Made by a program: the position numbers and the translations under genes. A stretch of DNA of 64,000 nucleotides, from contig NZ_JBHRRZ010000035.1 of the NCBI RefSeq assembly GCF_042643265.1, forward strand, positions 1-64,000, in the 5' to 3' direction. The stretch is from Virgibacillus_O sediminis (GTDB lineage Bacteria; Bacillota; Bacilli; Bacillales; Amphibacillaceae). The notes below the pieces were generated by a model. That model was not told the DNA's origin. It saw only the letters and a program-made list of their open reading frames with translations, and did no database searches. Below are positions 8,014 to 16,657 of this stretch, piece after piece. The first letter of the stretch is position 1, and every line of letters starts with the position of its first letter.

Positions 8014-9661
8014 CCTGTATCCCCTCCTTTGGTATCGTTACGACAAAGCAGGCACCGCCGTATTCTCCTTCTTCCAAGAGAATCTCGCCCCCAGCTTCTT
8101 GCACCAGCTGTTTGGACAACGCGAGCCCCGTGCCCCTGTGAACGTTCTGCTTTCTCGTAAAACCTTGCTGAAACAATTTGTCTATATCCTCTTCGGCAAT
8201 GCCTGCACCCGTGTCTTCCACTTCGGCTACCACATCATCTCCCATATCGGTCAAGAACACAGAAACCATCCTTTCCCTGGCCTCTGGCACTGCTTCCACC
8301 GCCTCTATTGCATTTTCAAGCAGGTTGCCGAGGGCCGTCACAAAAGCCGTCCGCTTTTTCCCATACAGACGATGTGTCAATTGGCTTCCTGGGTCAATTT
8401 CCATTCGGACCCCCAGTTCATTTGCCTGATTATATTTTCCCTGCAGCAGCCCGTGGACCATGGGATCTGCGACATGCTGGGTCAGAAATGCAGACCATTC
8501 ATTCTGGATATTCTTCTCCTGTTTGATAAAATCGATCGCTTCCTGTGTCTGGTTCAACTGAAGCAGGCCGAGGATGATGTAAAGCTTATTGGAGAATTCA
8601 TGCGCCTGGGCACGCTGGGCATTCGCATACTGCTTCACCTGGAGTAGTTCCTTTGTTACATGTTCCAGCTCTGTTTTCCTACGGATGGTAGACACTGCAC
8701 CGGCAATCGTTTCTCTATCATAGACAGGCATCCGGTTTACCAGCACAATATTTCCCGAGAGCACCATTTCCTCATCATGATGCCGCTCCCCATGATGAAG
8801 CACCCTATGCAGCCGTGTTTCCGGGATGATCTCTTGGACCGGCCTCCCATATACATGGTCTGCCTGCTTTTCATCGCCAAGGACAATTCTTCTTGCCGCT
8901 GCATTCATCATGGTCACCAATCCCGATTGATCCACAGCCACGATTCCTTCATGTGTCGATTGCAGAATTGCCTCTTTTTGCAACAGCAGATGGGAAATTT
9001 CCTCTGGTTCCATATCAGACAACAATTTTTTCAAATAATGTGCAATGGCTATAGCCCCCGCGATGCCTAGAAGAATAATGGAAATCAGGGCCACCCATAA
9101 TGGTTTGCTCTGGTCCCAAACCGTCTCCCGGATCTCCGAGTCCAGAAAACCAACAGAAACCACACCAATGATATCTCCTGCTTCATTGCGGAGCGGGACT
9201 TTGCCGCGAATGGACAGGCCAAGTGAACCAATGCTTCTCGACGTATAAGATTCTCCTTCATTTAATGCACGATCATTGTCTCCACCGATCATTTCCTCAC
9301 CGATCCGGTCCGGGTTTGGATGGGAATAGCGAATGCCATCTTCATTTCCTACGACAATGAATTCCGCCCCGGTTTCCTCCCGAATGGGATCCACTATATC
9401 TTGAATCACCGCAGCCGGCTCGTCCCTTTCAAAAGCGTCGGCCAACTCAGGGATGTGCGCAACACTCTGCGCCACGCTCAATGCCCGCTTGCCAATCTGC
9501 TCCTCCATGGTGTCAGAAATAAATGGATACAGGAACATGGCAAAAATAACAAACACACCTATCAACAGCAGACTAATCAGTCCGATCATCTTCGCTCGCA
9601 GACTTAGCCTTCCACCAGGATTATTTGATTGCAGAAAACCATCGTTGGTATGTTGTGCCAT
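8006..9661 (-). CDS. citS: CitS/DcuS-like sensor histidine kinase
   Basis: 551-aa membrane kinase. Order: a helix at ~24-48, an extracellular sCache/PASp ligand domain (~49-195) with the family motif RYSHPNPDRIG, a second helix (~196-216), a cytoplasmic PAS domain (~230-340), a dimerisation helix with phospho-His in AQAHEFSNKL, and a HATPase domain with LLENAIEAV, DTGAGI and RGTGLALSKQ. This architecture senses C4-dicarboxylates or citrate outside the cell. It forms an operon with the regulator and sits next to a citrate carrier, so citrate is the likely ligand. The start is supported by AAAAGGGG upstream. Confidence 0.87.
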   Translation of the reverse strand: MAQHTNDGFLQSNNPGGRLSLRAKMIGLISLLLIGVFVIFAMFLYPFISDTMEEQIGKRALSVAQSVAHIPELADAFERDEPAAVIQDIVDPIREETGAEFIVVGNEDGIRYSHPNPDRIGEEMIGGDNDRALNEGESYTSRSIGSLGLSIRGKVPLRNEAGDIIGVVSVGFLDSEIRETVWDQSKPLWVALISIILLGIAGAIAIAHYLKKLLSDMEPEEISHLLLQKEAILQSTHEGIVAVDQSGLVTMMNAAARRIVLGDEKQADHVYGRPVQEIIPETRLHRVLHHGERHHDEEMVLSGNIVLVNRMPVYDRETIAGAVSTIRRKTELEHVTKELLQVKQYANAQRAQAHEFSNKLYIILGLLQLNQTQEAIDFIKQEKNIQNEWSAFLTQHVADPMVHGLLQGKYNQANELGVRMEIDPGSQLTHRLYGKKRTAFVTALGNLLENAIEAVEAVPEARERMVSVFLTDMGDDVVAEVEDTGAGIAEEDIDKLFQQGFTRKQNVHRGTGLALSKQLVQEAGGEILLEEGEYGGACFVVTIPKEGIQDE

Positions 9662-9769
9662 ATGCGCCTGCCCCTTTTCTGTCTAAAATTCCGAATAAAA
9701 AAACATAGAATCATTTTAACAGATTATGAAGGGTAATGTAGTTGTTTTTGAGTTGATATTGGGGGTGGG

Positions 9770-9940
9770 TTGGTGCCCGAGTGGTGTGGGTCGGGGCCCG
9801 AGTGCGGGGGCTGGCGACCGAGTGGTATGGGGGGCGGCCCGAGTGTGGTGGGGTGGCGCCCGAGTGGTATGGGGACGGCCCGAGTGTGGTGGGGTGGCGC
9901 CCGAGTGGAGTCGGGTGCGGCCCGAGTGAGGCTGGAAGGT
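9770..9940 (+). repeat. Array 1: eight phased GCCCGAGTG units, 20-21 bp period
   Basis: Cores start at 9775, 9796, 9816 (GACCGAGTG), 9837, 9858, 9878, 9899 and 9920. Spacing is 20 or 21 bp throughout. From the third unit on, the two bases before the core alternate between a GC end (TGGC) and a CGG end, and spacers alternate GTATGGGG and TGGTGGGGTGG, so the repeat is a ~41-bp dimer. The + strand is very G-rich. It lies between the 5' end of the sensor kinase gene and the nhaC terminator. The open frames across it are a by-product of the 7-codon period, not genes. Confidence 0.9.
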
Positions 9941-9988
9941 AGCATAAGGTTTAGTCAATTCTCCATTATATTTAATGGATAACTTTAA

Positions 9989-10020
9989 GAAAGAAAAGCA
10001 GCTGCCATATAGCAGCTGCC
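9989..10020 (-). terminator. Terminator of the iadA-nhaC operon
   Basis: Two GCAGCTGC blocks (9999-10006 and 10012-10019) pair to an 8-bp stem; the minus strand continues TTTTCTTTCTT. Confidence 0.75.
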
Positions 10021-10032
10021 TCTCTTTGTATC

Positions 10033-11481
10033 TTATTGTGCTTTAATCTCTTTTTCTTCCTCTAATTGCTCGGGCGGTCCTCCCAGTTTTGCAATCCCTA
10101 TACCTGTGTATCCCAAAATGATGGCAAATATGAACCCTATATAACATAATATAGCCCATGGTGCATAACTAAGTGTTGGGACGCCTAAAGTTCCTGCCAT
10201 GAAGACACCGGCAGAAGACCAAGGGATAAGAGGAACAACGACCGTTCCCGAATCTTCAAGTGTCCTGGAAAGATTCTTTGCGTGCAGCCTTTTATCTTTA
10301 TAAGTATCTTTATATATTTCCCCAGGTACAATGATGGATAGATAAGAGTTTCCTGTAACCAAAGCCATAGTTATGCAGGAAAGGACTGTGGAGAGAACAA
10401 GGTCTCCTGTCCGCTTAACGATCTTCATTAATGCATTTATGATAACCTCAAGAGATCCAGATTTGGTAATTATACCTGCGAACACAAATGCACTGAAGGC
10501 AATTAGAACTACACCCGTCATAGATTCCATCCCACCCTGATTCACGAGGCGGGTCACTTCCCAAATCACCCCTTCCGGATTAAAACCAGGTTGGTTAACC
10601 ATTTCCACGTTAAAACCTGATACCGTAGAAGCAAAGATATTCTCTGCACTGAATCCTTGTAGTAACTTCGCTAATAAAGCGGCTACAAATGAAGATATAA
10701 TAATAACGGGAAGAGTCGGCTTCTTACGAAAAGAGCCATATAGCACAATTGCAGGCGGGAGGAGCAGCCATAGACTGAAATCAAACATTTGCGAAAGGGT
10801 CTCCAGCATAGAGTTCATCGTTTCTGGTGCCGCCACCTCAGGTGAAGATAGGTTCAGTCCTACTACAAAATAGATAATCATACTGATGATAGCTGCCGGG
10901 AAAGTTGTCCATAGCATATGTTTAATATGTTCGTATAGTTCACTCCCTGCAGCGATTGGAGCCAGATTGGTTGTATCAGACAATGGAGATAACTTATCTC
11001 CAAAATAAGCACCGGCTACAATAGCACCCGCTGTAGCAGGGAGGCTCGCTCCGAGCCCAGTGGCAATTCCCATTAAAGCAACACCAACTGTTCCAACTGA
11101 CCCCCAGGAAGTTCCGGTAACCACCGAAATTATCGCGGCCACTACAAAAGAGATAAAGATGATAAATGTTGGATCGATAATTCTCAAACCATAATATATC
11201 ATCATTGGAATCGTGCCGGAAATCATCCAGGTCCCAATTAAAATACCAATAGAAATTAGTATTAGAATCGCAGGCATTGCCTGTTTTATTTTCTCCTGTA
11301 TTCCTTCCAACATATCATTCCATTTAAGACCCAGACGAACTGCTATGATACCAGCATATACAGATGCTAGAATTAATAGCGGTTCAGGAGCAAATCCGAA
11401 AACCCCATAACCAATTGCCAATAACAACAACATAACTACAATAGGTGAAAAAGCTTCAAACATATTTGGTCTTCTAGCCAT
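10033..11481 (-). CDS. nhaC: NhaC-type Na+/H+ antiporter
   Basis: 482-aa polytopic membrane protein of the NhaC/ArsB-like antiporter family. Family-typical stretches are GTSWGSVGTVG, AGAYFGDKLSPLSDTTNLA and LVTGNSYLSIIVPG. It exchanges Na+ for H+ in known relatives, though members near catabolic genes sometimes move amino acids or organic acids with cations. It lies 27 nt after iadA and shares its transcript, ending in a terminator. Together with iadA this suggests a role in taking up or exporting the dipeptide or its product rather than general sodium homeostasis (inference). GGAGG stands 8 nt before the start. Confidence 0.85.
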   Translation of the reverse strand: MARRPNMFEAFSPIVVMLLLLAIGYGVFGFAPEPLLILASVYAGIIAVRLGLKWNDMLEGIQEKIKQAMPAILILISIGILIGTWMISGTIPMMIYYGLRIIDPTFIIFISFVVAAIISVVTGTSWGSVGTVGVALMGIATGLGASLPATAGAIVAGAYFGDKLSPLSDTTNLAPIAAGSELYEHIKHMLWTTFPAAIISMIIYFVVGLNLSSPEVAAPETMNSMLETLSQMFDFSLWLLLPPAIVLYGSFRKKPTLPVIIISSFVAALLAKLLQGFSAENIFASTVSGFNVEMVNQPGFNPEGVIWEVTRLVNQGGMESMTGVVLIAFSAFVFAGIITKSGSLEVIINALMKIVKRTGDLVLSTVLSCITMALVTGNSYLSIIVPGEIYKDTYKDKRLHAKNLSRTLEDSGTVVVPLIPWSSAGVFMAGTLGVPTLSYAPWAILCYIGFIFAIILGYTGIGIAKLGGPPEQLEEEKEIKAQ

Positions 11482-11508
11482 AATTTTGCCTCCATTTTTT
11501 AATGCAAT

Positions 11509-12669
11509 CTATTTTTCCAGTGTTTCGAAAGCGCCAACGACTTCTAACTGTGTATCCGCTATCATTCTCTGCCCTTTTGCAAACACGTCTCTGATTCCTA
11601 ACGTCTCCCTATCAAGGATCAATATGTCAGCATCAGCCTTCACTTGGATACTTCCTTTTTGGGGAAGGTGCAGAACTCGTGAAGTATTTGTGGTTATAAG
11701 AGGAAGCACTTCTTCTACCTTCATACCGTATTCCAGGATGGATGATACGAATTGTCTATACAAAGTCTGCGTACTCGCTACGCCGAAACCAATTAAGTCA
11801 CCATCCTTATCAAACTTCGGTAGACTTCCATTCCCATCAGAAGAAATGGTTAATTGCCCCATGCATCCCCCGTTTTCCTTAAAATAGCTAATCCATTTCC
11901 CCGTACTGTCATCGGCAGTTATATCTACAAAGGCTCCATCATTGGATAGAGCAATGGCATCATCCATCAATTCCCGGCTTCTAGTAATATGGGTGGCATA
12001 GATATTGGAAGGAGGAATTTCATAGTCCTTTAATAATTTATGAAGGGGGGACAAATATCCTTTACCAGGGCCTACATGAAAATGAGTTACTCCGGCTTTC
12101 CCACTGAGCAGCCCTCCTATTCTTGCCTCGGCTACCAATTTAGCCAATTCATCTATGGTCGGTTGGGCAGAGCGTGAATCAGAAATGGCTATTTCCCCCG
12201 CACCCAGGATTTTATTGATTAAGATAATGTCGTCTTTGACAGTGGACGTAATAGTAGGAGTAGGGACGTGATAATTACCCGTATATATGAAAGTTGTTAT
12301 TCCTTCCTCCTCAAGCGCGAAGGCTTTCGCTAGCAGGGAAGTCATATGACGAGTAGTCCCGTCTGTACCAAGCACCCCCACTGCTGTAGTAATGCCACCG
12401 CTGATCATATCACTTAATTGAATCTCCGGTGTTCTAGTTGCAAAACCACCTTCTCCTCCACCCCCAATGAAATGGACATGCGGGTCAATAAACCCCGGGG
12501 TAATAAGGGCACCTTCAGCATCGATTACTTCTAATTCAATTCCTGCCATGCCTAACGAAATTTCATCAACATCCCCGATTTTCATGATTTCTCTTCCAGC
12601 TATCAGGATAGATTTCTTACCTATGTATTCAGGCGCATAAATCTCTCCGTTCTTTATTAAAGTTAACAC
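11509..12669 (-). CDS. iadA: Isoaspartyl dipeptidase (beta-aspartyl peptidase)
   Basis: 386-aa zinc amidohydrolase that cleaves isoAsp-containing dipeptides. Motifs match E. coli IadA closely: IDPHVHFIGGGGEGG (metal His pair and substrate loop), LLGTDGTTRH, the GGLLSGKAGVTHFH lysine region, ATHITR and the catalytic Asp in SSDGNGS. I prefer the GTG at 12669 because AAAGGAGGAG lies ~9 nt before it; an ATG at 12693 would lack a site. It is first in an operon with nhaC and is preceded by a -24/-12 promoter and the sigma-54 activator gene, which points to induction by a substrate-sensing enhancer protein. Confidence 0.9.
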   Translation of the reverse strand: MLTLIKNGEIYAPEYIGKKSILIAGREIMKIGDVDEISLGMAGIELEVIDAEGALITPGFIDPHVHFIGGGGEGGFATRTPEIQLSDMISGGITTAVGVLGTDGTTRHMTSLLAKAFALEEEGITTFIYTGNYHVPTPTITSTVKDDIILINKILGAGEIAISDSRSAQPTIDELAKLVAEARIGGLLSGKAGVTHFHVGPGKGYLSPLHKLLKDYEIPPSNIYATHITRSRELMDDAIALSNDGAFVDITADDSTGKWISYFKENGGCMGQLTISSDGNGSLPKFDKDGDLIGFGVASTQTLYRQFVSSILEYGMKVEEVLPLITTNTSRVLHLPQKGSIQVKADADILILDRETLGIRDVFAKGQRMIADTQLEVVGAFETLEK

Positions 12670-12756
12670 TCTATTCTTCTCCTCCTTTTCCATGAAACTT
12701 ACAATATACTACAACTCTAGATAGCACATCCCCTTCCATTCTCTATTAATGAATAT

Positions 12757-12773
12757 ATGCAAAAAACATGCCA
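12757..12773 (-). promoter_or_regulatory. Sigma-54 (-24/-12) promoter of iadA-nhaC
   Basis: TGGCATGTTTTTTGCAT fits the TGGCAC-N5-TTGCW consensus of SigL/RpoN promoters with the GG and GC dinucleotides correctly spaced. The predicted start of transcription is near 12747, about 78 nt before the GTG. The gene upstream is a sigma-54 activator, which supports the call. Confidence 0.85.
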
Positions 12774-12815
12774 ACTCCAATAAGCTTTTATAATCCCACT
12801 TAGTAGAGTTGGCAT
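12768..12815 (-). repeat. Inverted repeat merging a terminator with the -24 box
   Basis: Perfect 10-bp arms ATGCCAACTC (12768-12777 on +) and GAGTTGGCAT (12806-12815 on +), 28 bp apart. On the minus strand the distal arm contains the -24 element and is followed by GTTTTTTG, so the same bases can form a terminator for the activator gene and the promoter of iadA. A role as a DNA operator is also possible. Confidence 0.6.
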
Positions 12816-12850
12816 ATACATTTAGGTTATTTTTTTAAATTTATTAAATC

Positions 12851-14887
12851 CTATAACTCCTCTAAAACTTTTAAACCTAGATTTGTAATTCTCGTTCCCT
12901 GCTTCTTAACACCAGTTACAACACATTTGCTCTCTTTTAAGATTTGAAGTTTTGTACGGAGCTGGCTGTCGCTTAAAGGAGTTTGAATCATAGGAAGCAA
13001 GGCAGCTCTCCCTATTCCTCTATTGACCGTACTATGAAGAGCCAAACACTCGAGAATTTCCTTATACACTGGGAGGTCACCTTTTTTCTCTAAATATTGA
13101 ATAGCCCGATTAGTACTTGATTCTCCCAATAACTCTTCCTTCATTTGTGGAGGCATGCTGTCAAGATCCGCTTCATTGCCCTCCACGGTCACGGAGAGGT
13201 AATGGATAAACGCTTCTAATTCACGAGCGTTTCCGGGCCAGTTATACCTTTCAATCTCTTCCACCATCTTTGAGGTGAAATTCATCGTGATAGAATGTTT
13301 TCTTAGAAAGTACTCAATTAAAGAATGAATATCCTCTTTTCTTTCCCGTAATGCAGGTATCCTGAGAGGCAACTGATTAAGCCTATAAAATAAATCCTCC
13401 CGAAATCCCTTATTCTCCATCATCCTATTGAGGTTTTTATTGGTTGCAGCTATGATCCGTATGTCAACCGGGATTACTTTATTACCCCCTACGCGCATTA
13501 CCTGCTTCTCTTGGAGAACCCGGAGGATGGATGCCTGTATTTTTTCGGAGGCATCTCCAATCTCATCCAAAAAGAGCGTTCCGTGCTGTGCTAATTCAAA
13601 TAGCCCCATTCTTCCGCCCTTCCTCGCTCCAGTGAAAGAACCCTCTTCATACCCAAAAAGCTCACTTTCAGCAATAGATTCTGTCAGTCCGGCAAAATTT
13701 ACTGCAACAAAAGGGCCGTTCCTTCTTGAGGAGGCTTGATGAATAGCCTGAGCGAATAATTCCTTTCCCGTTCCACTCTCTCCAGTGATTAATACTGATA
13801 GATCTGTTCCAGCCATTCGCTTCGCCATTTTCTTAGTCTCAGTCAAACGATCGCTCATTCCCATAATATCGCCGAATGTATACCTAGCGATTAAACCGGC
13901 ATCTGACTTTCTTCTGCGAATTTCCTGTTCGAGCCTCTGTACGTGGGAAATATCCTGAAATATCACAACGGAACCCAAAAACTTATCACTAACTGTAATA
14001 GGATTTAAAATGGTTAAAAGATCTCTCCCATTAACTCTTACCATGCGTTCCTGTGTCTCTTGTACTCTATTACTTCCTTCTTCTATAGGAAAGGCCGGAA
14101 TAATATCCGTATAATGCTGTGAATACGCTTCTTTCTCAGAAATCCCAAGAATACTGCTAGCCTGATCATTAATTAATGTGATCTTGCCAACTGAATTTAC
14201 AAAGATAATTCCTTCCTGGGCGGCATCGAGCACAGCTTCAAGCTGAGAATTTATATAGCGCTGTTCATCGGCTAACGCGGCAAGTTCCTTCCCTATACGG
14301 ACAAAGTTTTTTACATAATCCATTGTCATATGATTAGCGTGCTCTAAGTCCTGATTCAACTCCTTGGCTATTTCAAAAAGGGTTGATAAGTCCAAACTCC
14401 TATTGCCAAGATCTATAATTTGTTTGACCCCATCAGGTACCAAATGGGCCAATCCATAAGTAATGGCCACATCCATATTTGTCACTTCCGGAAGAACTTC
14501 CATATCATTTGAAAATGGAGTTATATCCAGGTAATCAAAGCCTAGTCGGTTTAAAAGATCGACAGATTCATACGCGCCTTCCTCGGTATTACTGACAAGC
14601 AGACATCTGGTGCCTTGTTTGAGCTGAAATAGCCTCTCAAGCTTATTAAAATCCACCGTCCGGTTTGCTGTAATAACAGGTGCTTTAATGGTGTTAGAAT
14701 CTACTAAGTCATGATATAATTCATCAGCTCCCGACCAGAGAATTAAGTCCACTTCTTTTAAATCTACTGGAGGAAAATGATTGCTGCGTAATTGTATATG
14801 GTTACCGAATATTTCCTTCACTTTATCTCGAAAAGTATAATATAGACTGACTTCCTTTGTCATAACGAAGATAACAGGATTCTTCAT
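12851..14887 (-). CDS. Sigma-54-dependent transcriptional activator
   Basis: 678-aa enhancer-binding protein. The N-terminal ~190 residues resemble a PrpR-type sensory domain, followed by a coiled linker, a PAS domain (~210-325) and an AAA+ domain with Walker A GESGTGKE, sigma-54 loop GSFTGA (usual form GAFTGA), Walker B LFLDEIGD and FYRLNQLPLRIPALRER. The last ~100 residues are not a Fis-type helix-turn-helix but resemble a winged helix (LRTKLQILKESKCVVTGVKKQG). The start at 14887 has GGGGG 7 nt upstream. It faces the -24/-12 promoter of iadA-nhaC immediately downstream and very likely activates it. Confidence 0.88.
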   Translation of the reverse strand: MKNPVIFVMTKEVSLYYTFRDKVKEIFGNHIQLRSNHFPPVDLKEVDLILWSGADELYHDLVDSNTIKAPVITANRTVDFNKLERLFQLKQGTRCLLVSNTEEGAYESVDLLNRLGFDYLDITPFSNDMEVLPEVTNMDVAITYGLAHLVPDGVKQIIDLGNRSLDLSTLFEIAKELNQDLEHANHMTMDYVKNFVRIGKELAALADEQRYINSQLEAVLDAAQEGIIFVNSVGKITLINDQASSILGISEKEAYSQHYTDIIPAFPIEEGSNRVQETQERMVRVNGRDLLTILNPITVSDKFLGSVVIFQDISHVQRLEQEIRRRKSDAGLIARYTFGDIMGMSDRLTETKKMAKRMAGTDLSVLITGESGTGKELFAQAIHQASSRRNGPFVAVNFAGLTESIAESELFGYEEGSFTGARKGGRMGLFELAQHGTLFLDEIGDASEKIQASILRVLQEKQVMRVGGNKVIPVDIRIIAATNKNLNRMMENKGFREDLFYRLNQLPLRIPALRERKEDIHSLIEYFLRKHSITMNFTSKMVEEIERYNWPGNARELEAFIHYLSVTVEGNEADLDSMPPQMKEELLGESSTNRAIQYLEKKGDLPVYKEILECLALHSTVNRGIGRAALLPMIQTPLSDSQLRTKLQILKESKCVVTGVKKQGTRITNLGLKVLEEL

Positions 14888-15207
14888 GATCATGCCCCCT
14901 GCTTAACTCATTGTTTCTTCATACTTTACACCTTCAGAAATCCCTCAACAAGAAGATTTAGTCAATTTTCAAATAGCAAATATTCATCTAAGGGAAGATT
15001 TGCCTTATGGAAATGTCTCTATTTGCTACCTTTTTCTTAAAGAAACACGGATATATTAGTTTGTATCCTTAGTTTAATAGCTTCCATAGAGCGACTGGCA
15101 TTCTATCCATGACTGGCAATCTGATTTGTTAACACTCACAAAGAGAACATAAGACTATATTCTCCTCCTTTAGGATCAGCAAGAAGCGGGGAGGTCCCCC
15201 CGCTCCA
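14888..15207. other. Intergenic region upstream of the sigma-54 activator
   Basis: 320 bp, AT-rich, no convincing ORF. It has a 9-bp inverted pair TAGCAAATA (14974-14982) / TATTTGCTA (15020-15028) and a direct repeat GACTGGCA near 15095 and 15113. These could be regulator sites but nothing proves it. A GC hairpin at 15184-15204 (AGCGGGG/CCCCGCT) probably ends the DUF4363 gene. Confidence 0.4.
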
Positions 15208-15549
15208 TCACAGCGAATATATATCCTCGAGAAGCCGGTGTACATTTGCCAGTTCCACCCTGGTTTCCGTGGAATCTTCTTCCTTTGCGGCGGCTATCAA
15301 TTTACTGACGGCTTCATATAACCCTTCATACTCCCCTTCGTCTCCGATCAGCTGGATTTTCCAGCGGTGTTCTTTGTACAGCTTCCTCAGCTCGTCCGCC
15401 TCCTTCTCAATTTTTTTCCAATCGGAGGCTTCCAGAGAGCTTTCCAGCTTATCTACTTGGTCGAAAAAAATATCTCCTCCCAGCACTCCCGCACATCCGG
15501 ACATAAGGATCAACAGCCAGACGGAGGCCAGGACTCTCAGTGCTGCCAT
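15208..15549 (-). CDS. DUF4363-type lipoprotein
   Basis: 113-aa protein with an N-terminal hydrophobic segment ending in LILMSGC, a plausible lipobox, then a mostly helical, charged domain (KLESSLEASDWKKIEKEADELRKL). It resembles DUF4363 proteins, which in Bacillus and Clostridia often neighbour DUF421/YetF genes, as here (divergent, 84 bp apart). The ATG at 15549 has GGGGTG 6 nt upstream; a GTG at 15558 and an ATG at 15573 are less well placed. Function unknown; membrane-anchored on the outer face. Confidence 0.65.
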   Translation of the reverse strand: MAALRVLASVWLLILMSGCAGVLGGDIFFDQVDKLESSLEASDWKKIEKEADELRKLYKEHRWKIQLIGDEGEYEGLYEAVSKLIAAAKEEDSTETRVELANVHRLLEDIYSL

Positions 15550-15633
15550 AACTTTCACCCCGTTCGCCTGCATGGTTATTCCTATATTGCCCAATAATAT
15601 GAAAAGCTTCCATCTTTAGTTGGAGGAGATTCT

Positions 15634-16488
15634 ATGCCCGAGATCGTACTGATTCTGATTCGTTCTATCTGGTCCTTCCTTGTCCTGCTGCTGATGGCAC
15701 GGCTCATGGGCAAGAAGCAGATTGCGCAGTTGACGTTTTTTGATTATGTGGTAGGCATCACTATCGGATCGATTGCTGCCACGATGTCGGTGGACCAAAA
15801 TGTAAAGATTTCCAATGGGCTGGGTGCCCTCGTTATCTGGGGGCTCTTCCCTATCGTCCTTGCCTACCTGGGAATGAAAAACCGTACCTTTTCCCAACTG
15901 ACCGATGGCAAGCCGGCTGTCGTCATTGAACAGGGGAAGGTTCTGGATAAAAATATGCGGAAAAACAGAATGACTGTCGATGAGTTGATGCTGCAGCTGC
16001 GTGAGAAGGGAATTTTCAAAATTTCCGATGTAGAAATGGCGATCCTTGAAACCAATGGAGAAATAAGCATTATGAAAAAGACAGATAAACAGCCAATAAC
16101 GCCAAGCACTCTGGGAATTCCCGTCGAAAATGAGCATGGTCCGACAATCGTCATCATGGATGGCCGGGTGCTGAATAAAAGTCTGTCGAAGCTCGGCTAT
16201 TCCACCTCCTGGCTGCTGGGGGAAATTGAGAAACAGGGTGCACAGGAACTGAACGATGTCTTTATTGCACAAATTGATTCCAAAGGGCAAATGTATGTGG
16301 ACCTTTATAAAGATATGGAGAAAAAGCAGGCCGTAAATGAGCGGTCCTTGCTGGAGCATCCCTCAAGAAGATACAGGCGGACTTGGAAAACTATGCACTC
16401 CAGACAGAGAATCACCAGGCCAAGACCATGTATGCTGATCAGGCGGAAAAATTGCAGAAAATGCTGGATGAGGTGGAGGGGTATATGA
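15634..16488 (+). CDS. YetF/DUF421 membrane protein with C-terminal frameshift
   Basis: 284 codons as read. Three N-terminal membrane helices (~5-80) are followed by the soluble YetF domain (TDGKPAVVIEQGKVLDKNM and DGRVLNKSLSKLGYS). After about codon 240 the translation becomes Arg/Trp-rich and unlike the family. A frame offset by one base reads ASLKKIQADLENYALQTEN and ends MRGG at 16499, the expected family C-terminus. A single base lost near 16351-16358 explains this, either a real mutation or a sequence error. Family members are found in spore and vegetative membranes; their function is unclear. It is divergent from the DUF4363 gene. Confidence 0.75.
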   Translation: MPEIVLILIRSIWSFLVLLLMARLMGKKQIAQLTFFDYVVGITIGSIAATMSVDQNVKISNGLGALVIWGLFPIVLAYLGMKNRTFSQLTDGKPAVVIEQGKVLDKNMRKNRMTVDELMLQLREKGIFKISDVEMAILETNGEISIMKKTDKQPITPSTLGIPVENEHGPTIVIMDGRVLNKSLSKLGYSTSWLLGEIEKQGAQELNDVFIAQIDSKGQMYVDLYKDMEKKQAVNERSLLEHPSRRYRRTWKTMHSRQRITRPRPCMLIRRKNCRKCWMRWRGI

Positions 16489-16657
16489 GGGGCGGGTGAA
16501 CAAGATGTCGTGAGGGTGCTATTGTGCCCCATTCATCACATACACACTGATTATTCCTTTCCCAGTATGCCTGATCCCTATTCCAGCCAAAAGCTGTCAC
16601 TCTCCAAATCCCCCTGTGATATAATATAGGGTATAGTAAATTGCGGAGGTGGATGAT

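Noticed and set aside
9770..9940. CRISPR interpretation of the arrays
   Set aside because: Core of 9 bp and ~12-bp similar spacers are far too short and not unique; no cas genes are nearby.
9716..9982. Open frames rich in HSG, TRAP and PPH repeats across array 1, and similar frames across arrays 2 and 3
   Set aside because: The 21-bp period equals seven codons, so all six frames stay open. There are no ribosome sites and the frames follow the DNA repeat.
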